Shown here: positions 1-11,204 of the stretch, one piece after another
Layout: every line of letters starts with the position of its first letter
Numbering within the stretch: the first letter of the stretch is position 1
DNA from: Siphonodentalium dalli
Taxonomy: Eukaryota; Mollusca; Scaphopoda; Gadilida; Siphonodentaliidae
DNA length: 64,000 bases
Reading direction: 5' to 3'
Assembly (NCBI GenBank): GCA_032622095.1
Contig: CP136062.1
Span: 155,986,875 to 156,050,874 of the forward strand
Made by a program: the position numbers and the translations under genes
Notes under the pieces: model-generated
What the model was told of the DNA's origin: nothing
The model's input: the letters and a program-made list of their open reading frames with translations, nothing else
The model's database searches: none

Positions 1-164
1 GTAATTGATTCCACATTTCACTCTAGAATATATAGAGGCAATGGGAAAAAAATATTTGGGCACCTGAATGGGATTTTGGGCTCTATTCAGGGGAGATATT
101 TGTTTTTTTTTATGGTTAAATTTGTATATTTAACTGGAATTGGGTCCTGTAAAGGTATATACTT

Positions 165-177
165 CTAGGTCTCCTAG
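165..177. repeat. Small hairpin CTAGG-TCT-CCTAG in half B tail (representative)
   Basis: A perfect 5-bp inverted repeat with a 3-base loop lies in the tail of half B and recurs each 538 bp with few changes. One copy at about 59,220 has lost the preceding T. It is recorded as a conserved small dyad only. Confidence 0.6.
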
Positions 178-282
178 TGTTTTTGGAAATATCTGCATCA
201 GTATAAGAAGATTTGCAAAAGTTTGGGCTTCTTAGTGGGTTTTAAGGGTATGGAGACAGCCCAACACCCACAGCACCCATGA

Positions 283-318
283 CAATTCAAGTTAAATTGG
301 TATATTTAACTTGAATTG
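283..318. repeat. 36-bp perfect inverted repeat in half A (representative of ~116 copies)
   Basis: The arm caattcaagttaaat (283-297) is the exact reverse complement of atttaacttgaattg (304-318), separated by the 6-base loop tggtat. It recurs every 538 bp. Half B keeps only a 7-bp version of it. Two unit families break one pair without a compensating change: aacgtgaattg (for example T to G at 11069, 14738 and 18407) and actttaattg (for example at 33011 and others between 33 and 57.5 kb). The palindrome could extrude as a hairpin or cruciform, but no function is shown. Confidence 0.9.
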
Positions 319-384
319 GGCCATATGACTCATTATATGTATCTACTTCCAACACTTTTGTTGTTTGTGGATAGGTATGCATCT

Positions 385-392
385 ATGCAAAT
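385..392 (+). promoter_or_regulatory. Canonical POU octamer ATGCAAAT, once per unit (representative)
   Basis: Half A contains an exact match to the octamer bound by Oct-family POU proteins in animals. It overlaps a small hairpin, TGCAAA-TGG-TTTGCA, at 386-400. It is retained in nearly every unit and is lost in the edge copy near 62,680, where the sequence reads atacaaat. The match is seen directly. Binding, and whether the host has such a protein, are not shown. An 8-base match in a homogenised repeat counts as one event, not a hundred independent ones. Confidence 0.4.
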
Positions 393-404
393 GGTTTGCA
401 CAAA

Positions 405-758
405 GTTTGGGCTCCTCAGTGGGTTTTAAGGGTATTGAGACAGCCCAACACCCACAGCACCCATGATAAAACCATACAGCACCCGTGCCTATGAAAACAT
501 ATTTCTGAGTCAGCCATCTCTCAGACTATACCCATTCTGTAAATGATTCCACATTTCACTCTAGAATATATAGAGGCAATGGGAAAAAAATATTTGGGCA
601 CCTGAATGGGATTTTGGGCTCTATTCGGGGTGGATATTTGGTTTTTTTAATGGTTAAATTTGTATATTTAACTGGAATTGGGTCCTGTAAAGGTATATAC
701 TTCTAGGTCTCCTAGTGTTTTTGGAAATATCTGCATCAGTATAAGAAGATTTGCAAAA
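405..758. repeat. Half B: 354-bp full-length repeat (representative)
   Basis: Half B contains the complete repeat: the shared head, the middle section (ccatacagcacccgtgcc, gaaaacatatttctgagtca, ttccacatttcactctaga, gggcacctgaatgggattt), a G tract of 4-7, a T tract of 7-11, a shorter dyad gttaaat...atttaac, and a tail with ctaggtctcctag and gtgtttttggaaatatctgc. Its length is close to the 350- and 343-bp spacing of the diverged edge repeats, so it best represents the ancestral monomer. The G and T tracts vary in length between copies, consistent with slippage. Confidence 0.9.
505..514 (+). promoter_or_regulatory. AP-1/MARE-like site CTGAGTCAGC in half B (representative)
   Basis: TGAGTCA is the consensus AP-1 element, and the extended CTGAGTCAGC resembles the core of a MARE/NF-E2 site. 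It occurs in most units. In families with ctgaatcag or cttaatcag it is destroyed, and these families are clustered (28.9-34 kb and about 32-58 kb respectively, interleaved with intact copies). The surrounding tctgag...ctcaga also forms a 6-bp inverted repeat with a 10-base loop. Function is not shown. Confidence 0.35.
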
Positions 759-3700
759 GTTTGGGCTCCTTAGTGGGTTTTAAGGGTATGGAGACAGCCC
801 AACACCCACAGCACCCATGACAATTCAAGTTAAATTGGTATATTTAACTTGAATTGGGCCATATGACCCATTATATGTATCTACTTCCAACACTTTTGTT
901 GTCTGTGTATAGGTATGCATCTATGCAAATGGTTTGCACAAAGTTTGGGCTCCTCAGTGGGTTTTAAGGGTATTGAGACAGCCCAACACCCACAGCACCC
1001 ATGATAAAACCATACAGCACCCGTGCCTATGAAAACATATTTCTGAGTCAGCCATCTCTCAGACTATACCCATTCTGTAATTGATTCCACATTTCACTCT
1101 AGAATATATAGAGGCAATGGGAAAAAAATATTTGGGCACCTGAATGGGATTTTGGGCTCTATTCAGGGGAGATATTTGTTTTTTTTAATGGTTAAATTTG
1201 TATATTTAACTGGAATTGGGTCCTGTAAAGGTATATACTTCTAGGTCTCCTAGTGTTTTTGGAAATATCTGCATCAGTATAAGAAGATTTGCAAAAGTTT
1301 GGGCTCCTTAGTGGGTTTTAAGGGTATGGAGACAGCCCAACACCCACAGCACCCATGACAATTCAAGTTAAATTGGTATATTTAACTTGAATTGGGCCAT
1401 ATGACCCATTATATGTATCTACTTCCAACACTTTTGTTGTCTGTGGATAGGTATGCATCTATGCAAATGGTTTGCACAAAGTTTGGGCTCCTCAGTGGGT
1501 TTTAAGGGTATTGAGACAGCCCAACACCCACAGCACCCATGATAAAACCATACAGCACCCGTGCCTATGAAAACATATTTCTGAGTCAGCCATCTCTCAG
1601 ACTATACCCATTCTGTAATTGATTCCACATTTCACTCTAGAATATATAGAGGCAATGGGAAAAAAATATTTGGGCACCTGAATGGGATTTTGGGCTCTAT
1701 TCAGGGGAGATATTTGTTTTTTTTTATGGTTAAATTTGTATATTTAACTGGAATTGGGTCCTGTAAAGGTATATACTTCTAGGTCTCCTAGTGTTTTTGG
1801 AAATATCTGCATCAGTATAAGAAGATTTGCAAAAGTTTGGGCTTCTTAGTGGGTTTTAAGGGTATGGAGACAGCCCAACACCCACAGCACCCATGACAAT
1901 TCAAGTTAAATTGGTATATTTAACTTGAATTGGGCCATATGACTCATTATATGTATCTACTTCCAACACTTTTGTTGTTTGTGGATAGGTATGCATCTAT
2001 GCAAATGGTTTGCACAAAGTTTGGGCTCCTCAGTGGGTTTTAAGGGTATTGAGACAGCCCAACACCCACAGCACCCATGATAAAACCATACAGCACACGT
2101 GCCTATGAAAACATATTTCTGAGTCAGCCATCTCTCAGACTATACCCATTCTGTAAATGATTCCACATTTCACTCTAGAATATATAGAGGCAATGGGAAA
2201 AAAATATTTGGGCACCTGAATGGGATTTTGGGCTCTATTCGGGGGGGATATTTGGTTTTTTTAATGGTTAAATTTGTATATTTAACTGGAATTGGGTCCT
2301 GTAAAGGTATATACTTCTAGGTCTCCTAGTGTTTTTGGAAATATCTGCATCAGTATAAGAAGATTTGCAAAAGTTTGGGCTCCTTAGTGGGTTTTAAGGG
2401 TATGGAGACAGCCCAACACCCACAGCACCCATGACAATTCAAGTTAAATTGGTATATTTAACTTGAATTGGGCCATATAACCCATTATATGTATCTACTT
2501 CCAACACTTTTGTTGTTTGTGGATAGGTATGTATCTATGCAAATGGTTTGCACAAAGTTTGGGCTCCTCAGTGGGTTTTAAGGGTATTGAGACAGCCCAA
2601 CACCAACAGCACCCATGATAAAACCATACAGCACCCGTGCCTATGAAAACATATTTCTGAGTCAGCCATCTCTCAGACTATACCCATTCTGTAAATGATT
2701 CCACATTTCACTCTAGAATATATAGAGGCAATGGGAAAAAAATATTTGGGCACCTGAATGGGATTTTGGGCTCTATTCAGGGGGGATATTTGTTTTTTTT
2801 AATGGTTAAATTTGTATATTTAACTGGAATTGGGTCCTGTAAAGGTATATACTTCTAGGTCTCCTAGTGTTTTTGGAAATATCTGCATCAGTATAAGAAG
2901 ATTTGCAAAAGTTTGGGCTCCTTAGTGGGTTTTAAGGGTATGGAGACAGCCCAACACCCACAGCACCCATGACAATTCAAGTTAAATTGGTATATTTAAC
3001 TTGAATTGGGCCATATGACTCATTATATGTATCTACTTCCAACACTTTTGTTGTTTGTGGATAGGTATGCATCTATGCAAATGGTTTGCACAAAGTTTGG
3101 GCTCCTCGGTGGGTTTTAAGGGTATTGAGACAGCCCAACACCCACAGCACCCATGATAAAACCATACAGCACCCGTGCCTATGAAAATATATTTCTGAGT
3201 CAGCCATCTCTCAGACTATACCCATTCTGTAAATGATTCCACATTTCACTCTAGAATATATAGAGGCAATGGGAACAAAATATTTGGGCACCTGAATGGG
3301 ATTTTGGGCTTTATTCAGGGGGGATATTTTGTTTTTTTAATGGTTAAATTGGTATATTTAACTGGAATTGGGTTCTGTAAAGGTATATACTTCTAGGTCT
3401 CCTAGTGTTTTTGGAAATATCTGCATCAGTATAAGAAAATTTGCAAAAGTTTGGGCTCCTTAGTGGGTTTTAAGGGTATGGAGACAGCCCAACACCCACA
3501 GCACCCATGACAATTCAAGTTAAATTGGTATATTTAACTTGAATTGGGCCATATGACCCATTATATGTATCTACTTCCAACACTTTTGTTGTCTGTGGAT
3601 AGGTATGCATCTATGCAAATGGTTTGCACAAAGTTTGGGCTCCTCAGTGGGTTTTAAGGGTATTGAGACAGCCCAACACCCACAGCACCCATGATAAAAC

Positions 3701-5379
3701 CATACAGCACCCGTGCCTATGAAAACATATTTCTGAGTCAGCCATCTCTCAGACTATACCATTCTGTAATTGATTCCACATTTCACTCTAGAATATATAG
3801 AGGCAATGGGAAAAAAAATATTTGGGCACCTGAATGGGATTTTGGGCTCTATTCGGGGGGGATATTTGGTTTTTTTAATGGTTAAATTTGTATATTTAAC
3901 TGGAATTGGGTCCTGTAAAGGTATATACTTCTAGGTCTCCTAGTGTTTTTGGAAATATCTGCATCAGTATAAGAAGATTTGCAAAAGTTTGGGCTCCTTA
4001 GTGGGTTTTAAGGGTATGGAGACAGCCCAACACCCACAGCACCCATGACAATTCAAGTTAAATTGGTATATTTAACTTGAATTGGGCCATATAACCCATT
4101 ATATGTATCTACTTCCAACACTTTTGTTGTTTGTGGATAGGTATGTATCTATGCAAATGGTTTGCACAAAGTTTGGGCTCCTCAGTGGGTTTTAAGGGTA
4201 TTGAGACAGCCCAACACCAACAGCACCCATGATAAAACCATACAGCACCCGTGCCTATGAAAACATATTTCTGAGTCAGCCATCTCTCAGACTATACCCA
4301 TTCTGTAAATGATTCCACATTTCACTCTAGAATATATAGAGGCAATGGGAAAAAAATATTTGGGCACCTGAATGGGATTTTGGGCTCTATTCAGGGGGGA
4401 TATTTGTTTTTTTTAATGGTTAAATTTGTATATTTAACTGGAATTGGGTCCTGTAAAGGTATATACTTCTAGGTCTCCTAGTGTTTTTGGAAATATCTGC
4501 ATCAGTATAAGAAGATTTGCAAAAGTTTGGGCTCCTTAGTGGGTTTTAAGGGTATGGAGACAGCCCAACACCCACAGCACCCATGACAATTCAAGTTAAA
4601 TTGGTATATTTAACTTGAATTGGGCCATATGACTCATTATATGTATCTACTTCCAACACTTTTGTTGTTTGTGGATAGGTATGCATCTATGCAAATGGTT
4701 TGCACAAAGTTTGGGCTCCTCGGTGGGTTTTAAGGGTATTGAGACAGCCCAACACCCACAGCACCCATGATAAAACCATACAGCACCCGTGCCTATGAAA
4801 ATATATTTCTGAGTCAGCCATCTCTCAGACTATACCCATTCTGTAAATGATTCCACATTTCACTCTAGAATATATAGAGGCAATGGGAACAAAATATTTG
4901 GGCACCTGAATGGGATTTTGGGCTTTATTCAGGGGGGATATTTTGTTTTTTTAATGGTTAAATTGGTATATTTAACTGGAATTGGGTTCTGTAAAGGTAT
5001 ATACTTCTAGGTCTCCTAGTGTTTTTGGAAATATCTGCATCAGTATAAGAAAATTTGCAAAAGTTTGGGCTCCTTAGTGGGTTTTAAGGGTATGGAGACA
5101 GCCCAACACCCACAGCACCCATGACAATTCAAGTTAAATTGGTATATTTAACTTGAATTGGGCCATATGACCCATTATATGTATCTACTTCCAACACTTT
5201 TGTTGTCTGTGGATAGGTATGCATCTATGCAAATGGTTTGCACAAAGTTTGGGCTCCTCAGTGGGTTTTAAGGGTATTGAGACAGCCCAACACCCACAGC
5301 ACCCATGATAAAACCATACAGCACCCGTGCCTATGAAAACATATTTCTGAGTCAGCCATCTCTCAGACTATACCATTCT

Positions 5380-8300
5380 GTAATTGATTCCACATTTCAC
5401 TCTAGAATATATAGAGGCAATGGGAAAAAAATATTTGGGCACCTGAATGGGATTTTGGGCTCTATTCAGGGGAGATATTTGTTTTTTTTAATGGTTAAAT
5501 TTGTATATTTAACTGTAATTGGGTCCTGTAAAGGTATATACTTCTAGGTCTCCTAGTGTTTTTGGAAATATCTGCATCAGTATAAGAAGATTTGCAAAAG
5601 TTTGGGCTCCTTAGTGGGTTTTAAGGGTATGGAGACAGCCCAACACCCACAGCACCCATGACAATTCAAGTTAAATTGGTATATTTAACTTGAATTGGGC
5701 CATATGACTCATTATATGTATCTACTTCCAACACTTTTGTTGTTTGTGGATAGGTATGCATCTATGCAAATGGTTTGCACAAAGTTTGGGCTCCTCAGTG
5801 GGTTTTAAGGGTATTGAGACAGCCCAACACCCACAGCACCCATGATAAAACCATACAGCACCCGTGCCTATGAAAACATATTTCTGAGTCAGCCATCTCT
5901 CAGACTATACCCATTCTGTAAATGATTCCACATTTCACTCTAGAATATATAGAGGCAATGGGAAAAAAATATTTGGGCACCTGAATGGGATTTTGGGCTC
6001 TATTCGGGGGGGATATTTGGTTTTTTTAATGGTTAAATTTGTATATTTAACTGGAATTGGGTCCTGTAAAGGTATATACTTCTAGGTCTCCTAGTGTTTT
6101 TGGAAATATCTGCATCAGTATAAGAATATTTGCAAAAGTTTGGGCTCCTTAGTGGGTTTTAAGGGTATGGAGACAGCCCAACACCCACAGCACCCATGAC
6201 AATTCAAGTTAAATTGGTATATTTAACTTGAATTGGGCCATATGACCCATTATATGTATCTACTTCCAACACTTTTGTTGTCTGTGGATAGGTATGCATC
6301 TATGCAAATGGTTTGCACAAAGTTTGGGCTCCTCAGTGGGTTTTAAGGGTATTGAGACAGCCCAACACCCACAGCACCCATGATAAAACCATACAGCACC
6401 CGTGCCTATGAAAACATATTTCTGAGTCAGCCATCTCTCAGACTATACCCATTCTGTAAATGATTCCACATTTCACTCTAGAATATATAGAGGCAATGGG
6501 AAAAAAATATTTGGGCACCTGAATGGGATTTTGGGCTCTATTCGGGGGGGATATTTGGTTTTTTTAATGGTTAAATTTGTATATTTAACTGGAATTGGGT
6601 CCTGTAAAGGTATATACTTCTAGGTCTCCTAGTGTTTTTGGAAATATCTGCATCAGTATAAGAATATTTGCAAAAGTTTGGGCTCCTTAGTGGGTTTTAA
6701 GGGTATGGAGACAGCCCAACACCCACAGCACCCATGACAATTCAAGTTAAATTGGTATATTTAACTTGAATTGGGCCATATGACCCATTATATGTATCTA
6801 CTTCCAACACTTTTGTTGTCTGTGGATAGGTATGCATCTATGCAAATGGTTTGCACAAAGTTTGGGCTCCTCAGTGGGTTTTAAGGGTATTGAGACAGCC
6901 CAACACCCACAGCACCCATGATAAAACCATACAGCACCCGTGCCTATGAAAACATATTTCTGAGTCAGCCATCTCTCAGACTATACCCATTCTGTAAATG
7001 ATTCCACATTTCACTCTAGAATATATAGAGGCAATGGGAAAAAAATATTTGGGCACCTGAATGGGATTTTGGGCTCTATTCAGGGGAGATATTTTTTTTT
7101 TTTATGGTTAAATTTGTATATTTAACTGGAATTGGGTCCTGTAAAGGTATATACTTCTAGGTCTCCTAGTGTTTTTGGAAATATCTGCATCAGTATAAGA
7201 AGATTTGCAAAAGTTTGGGCTCCTTAGTGGGTTTTAAGGGTATGGAGACAGCCCAACACCCACAGCACCCATGACAATTCAAGTTAAATTGGTATATTTA
7301 ACTTGAATTGGGCCATATGACTCATTATATGTATCTACTTCCAACACTTTTGTTGTTTGTGGATAGGTATGCATCTATGCAAATGGTTTGCACAAAGTGT
7401 GGGCTCCTCAGTGGGTTTTAAGGGTATTGAGACAGCCCAACACCCACAGCACCCATGATAAAACCATACAGCACCCGTGCCTATGAAAACATATTTCTGA
7501 GTCAGCCATCTCTCAGACTATACCCATTCTGTAAATGATTCCACATTTCACTCTAGAATATATAGAGGCAATGGGAAAAAAATATTTGGGCACCTGAATG
7601 GGATTTTGGGCTCTATTTGGGGGGGATATTTGGTTTTTTTAATGGTTAAATTTGTATATTTAACTGGAATTGGGTCCTGTAAAGGTATATACTTCTAGGT
7701 CTCCTAGTGTTTTTGGAAATATCTGCATCAGTATAAGAAGATTTGCAAAAGTTTGGGCTCATTAGTGGGTTTTAAGGGTATGGAGACAGCCCAACACCCA
7801 CAGCACCCATGACAATTCAAGTTAAATTGGTATATTTAACTTGAATTGGGCCATATGACCCATTATATGTATCTACTTCCAACACTTTTGTTGTTTGTGG
7901 ATAGGTATGCATCTATGCAAATGGTTTGCACAAAGTTTGGGCTCCTCAGTGGGTTTTAAGGGTATTGAGACAGCTCAACACCCACAGCACCCATGATAAA
8001 ACCATACAGCACCCGTGCCTATGAAAACATATTTCTGAATCAGCCATCTCTCAGACTATACTCATTCTGTAAATGATTCCATATTTCACTCTAGAATATA
8101 TAGAGGCAATGGGAAAAAAATATTTGGGCACCTGAATGGGATTTTGGGCTCTATTCAGGGGGGATATTTGTTTTTTTTAATGGTTAAATTTGTATATTTA
8201 ACTGGAATTGGGTCCTGTAAAGGTATATACTTCTAGGTCTCCTAGTGTTTTTGGAAATATCTGCATCAGTATAAGAAGATTTGCAAAAGTTTGGGCTCCT

Positions 8301-10090
8301 TAGTGGGTTTTAAGGGTATGGAGACAGCCCAACACCCACAGCACCCATGACAATTCAAGTTAAATTGGTATATTTAACTTGAATTGGGCCATATGACTCA
8401 TTATATGTATCTACTTTCAACACTTTTGTTGTTTGTGGATAGGTATGCATCTATGCAAATGGTTTGCACAAAGTTTGGGCTCCTCAGTGGGTTTTAAGGG
8501 TATTGAGACATCCCAACACCCACAGCACCCATGATAAAACCATACAGCACCCGTGCCTATGAAAATATATTTCTGAGTCAGCCATCTCTCAGACTATACC
8601 CATTCTGTAAATGATTCCACATTTCACTCTAGAATATATAGAGGCAATGGGACAAAAATATTTGGGCACCTGAATGGGATTTTGGGCTTTATTCAGGGGG
8701 GATATTTTGTTTTTTTAATGGTTAAATTGGTATATTTAACTGGAATTGGGTTCTGTAAAGGTATATACTTCTAGGTCTCCTAGTGTTTTTGGAAATATCT
8801 GCATCAGTATAAGAAGATTTGCAAAAGTTTGGGCTCCTTAGTGGGTTTTAAGGGTATGGAGACAGCCCAACACCCACAGCACCCATGACAATTCAAGTTA
8901 AATTGGTATATTTAACTTGAATTGGGCCATATGACCCATTATATGTATCTACTTCCAACACTTTTGTTGTCTGTGGATAGGTATGCATCTATGCAAATGG
9001 TTTGCACAAAGTTTGGGCTCCTCAGTGGGTTTTAAGGGTATTGAGACAGCCCAACACCCACAGCACCCATGATAAAACCATACAGCACCCGTGCCTATGA
9101 AAACATATTTCTGAGTCAGCCATCTCTCAGACTATACCCATTCTGTAATTGATTCCACATTTCACTCTAGAATATATAGAGGCAATGGGAAAAAAATATT
9201 TGGGCACCTGAATGGGATTTTGGGCTCTATTCAGGGGAGATATTTGTTTTTTTTAATGGTTAAATTTGTATATTTAACTGGAATTGAGTCCTGTAAAGGT
9301 ATATACTTCTAGGTCTCCTAGTGTTTTTGGAAATATCTGCATCAGTATAAGAAGATTTGCAAAAGTTTGGGCTCCTTAGTGGGTTTTAAGGGTATGGAGA
9401 CAGCCCAACACCCACAGCACCCATGACAATTCAAGTTAAATTGGTATATTTAACTTGAATTGGGCCATATGACTCATTATATGTATCTACTTCCAACACT
9501 TTTGTTGTTTGTGGATAGGTATGCATCTATGCAAATGGTTTGCACAAAGTTTGGGCTCCTCAGTGGGTTTTAAGGGTATTGAGACAGCCCAACACCCACA
9601 GCACCCATGATAAAACCATACAGCACCCGTGCCTATGAAAATATATTTCTGAGTCAGCCATCTCTCAGACTATACCCATTCTGTAAATGATTCCACATTT
9701 CACTCTAGAATATATAGAGGCAATGGGACAAAAATATTTGGGCACCTGAATGGGATTTTGGGCTTTATTCAGGGGGGATATTTTGTTTTTTTAATGGTTA
9801 AATTGGTATATTTAACTGGAATTGGGTTCTGTAAAGGTATATACTTCTAGGTCTCCTAGTGTTTTTGGAAATATCTGCATCAGTATAAGAAGATTTGCAA
9901 AAGTTTGGGCTCCTTAGTGGGTTTTAAGGGTATGGAGACAGCCCAACACCCACAGCACCCATGACAATTCAAGTTAAATTGGTATATTTAACTTGAATTG
10001 GGCCATATGACCCATTATATGTATCTACTTCCAACACTTTTGTTGTCTGTGGATAGGTATGCATCTATGCAAATGGTTTGCACAAAGTTT
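5380..10090. repeat. Satellite stretch with recent 1-unit and 2-unit duplications
   Basis: Adjacent units share the rare variant agaatatttg at 6123 and 6661 (538 bp apart), indicating a single-unit duplication. Two others share gggacaaaaat with gacaaa at 8651 and 9727 (1,076 bp apart), indicating a dimer duplication. No single long register covers the whole block. No gene or other element is seen here. Confidence 0.7.
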
Positions 10091-11203
10091 GGGCGCCTCA
10101 GTGGGTTTTAAGGGTATTGAGACAGCCCAACACCCACAGCACCCATGATAAAACCATACAGCACCCGTGCCTATGAAAACATATTTCTGAGTCAGCCATC
10201 TCTCAGACTATACCCATTCTGTAATTGATTCCACATTTCACTCTAGAATATATAGAGGCAATGGGAAAAAAATATTTGGGCACCTGAATGGGATTTTGGG
10301 CTCTATTCAGGGGAGATATTTGTTTTTTTTAATGGTTAAATTTGTATATTTAACTGGAATTGGGTCCTGTAAAGGTATATACTTCTAGGTCTCCTAGTGT
10401 TTTTGGAAATATCTGCATCAGTATAAGAAGATTTGCAAAAGTTTGGGCTCCTTAGTGGGTTTTAAGGGTATGGAGACAGCCCAACACCCACAGCACCCAT
10501 GACAATTCAAGTTAAATTGGTATATTTAACTTGAATTGGGCCATATGACCCATTATATGTATCTACTTCCAACACTTTTGTTGTTTGTGGATAGGTATGC
10601 ATCTATGCAAATGGTTTGCACAAAGTTTGGGCTCCTCAGTGGGTTTTAAGGGTATTGAGACAGTCCAAAACCCACAGCACCCATGATAAAACCATACAGT
10701 ACCCGTGCCTATGAAAACATATTTCTGAGTCAGCCATCTCTCAGACTATACCCATTCTGTAAATGATTCCACATTTCACTCTAGAATATATAGAGGCAAT
10801 GGGAAAAACATATTTGGGCACCTGAATGGGATTTTGGGCTCTTTTCAGGGGGGATATTTGGTTTTTTTAATGGTTAAATTTGTATATTTAACTGGAATTG
10901 GGTCATGTAAAGGTATATACTTCTAGGTCTCCTAGTGTTTTTGGAAATATCTGCATCAGTATAAGAAGATTTGCAAAAGTTTGGGCTCCTTAGTGGGTTT
11001 TAAGGGTATGGAGACAGCCCAACACCCACAGCACCCATGACAATTCAAGTTAAATTGGTATATTTAACGTGAATTGGGCCATATGACCCATTATATGTAT
11101 CTACTTCCAACACTTTTGTTGTTTGTGGATAGGTATGCATCTATGCAAATGGTTTGCACAAAGTTTGGGCTCCTCAGTGGGTTTTAAGGGTATTGAGACA
11201 GCC

Positions 11204-11204
11204 A
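11204..11204. other. 97-bp deletion junction in half B (first of three)
   Basis: The sequence goes from cagcc directly to atgattccac. In a normal unit these are separated by 97 bp (compare 446-542), covering cagcacccatgataaaacc through the AP-1-like site to ctgtaa. Identical junctions lie near 14873 and 18542. This unit also carries the ctctcgaat variant in place of ctctagaat. It serves as a phase marker for the 7-mer. Confidence 0.9.

Larger units (their letters stand above)
221..404. repeat. Half A: 184-bp internally deleted repeat (representative)
   Basis: Half A shares its first ~70 bp with half B as far as cacccatga. It then jumps to caattcaagttaaat and continues with tatatttaac, a segment that lies about 170 bp further on in half B. 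It therefore lacks the middle of the repeat, from the ataaaaccatacagcac region to the poly-T tract. Its tail (cccattatatgtatctac ... tggataggtatgcatctat) differs from the tail of half B but matches the tails of some edge repeats. Half A is not seen to the right of about 62,698, so it is inferred to be the derived form. Confidence 0.9.
221..758. repeat. Representative 538-bp composite unit (half A + half B)
   Basis: Taking gtttgggct as the phase, one unit runs from 221 to 758 and the next starts at 759. The starting block occurs twice inside each unit, at 221 and 405, each time followed by gtgggttttaagggtat and cagcccaacacccacagca. The unit is therefore a fused pair of related repeats, not a simple monomer. 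The two halves are distinguished by cttagtggg...tatgga (A) against ctcagtggg...tattga (B). This pairing is kept in nearly all copies across the array, so the pair was fixed before amplification. Confidence 0.95.
1..5379. repeat. Higher-order repeat block, 3-mer register (1,614 bp)
   Basis: Private variants recur at 1,614 bp, which is three units: gcttcttagt at 227 and 1841, ccatataaccc at 2473 and 4087, gggaacaaaa at 3271 and 4885, and loss of one C in tatac(c)cattctg just before 3766 and 5380. The stretch from about 2,153 to 3,765 is duplicated almost exactly as about 3,766 to 5,379. The missing C shifts the frame and creates the two short open frames at 3691-3885 and 5305-5547, which are not genes. 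Confidence 0.8.

Noticed and set aside
283..318. Terminal inverted repeats of a mobile element
   Set aside because: The arms are separated by only 6 bases and there is no element between them, so this is a hairpin dyad.
600..625. G-quadruplex at the G tract (ttcagggggg)
   Set aside because: There is only one G run of 4-7 per 538 bp, with no four closely spaced runs, so an intramolecular quadruplex is not expected.
3691..5547. Plus-strand open frames starting MIKPYSTRAYENIF
   Set aside because: They are opened only by loss of one C in tatacccattctg in two duplicated units, and their ends differ through homopolymer length. These are repeat-derived chance frames.
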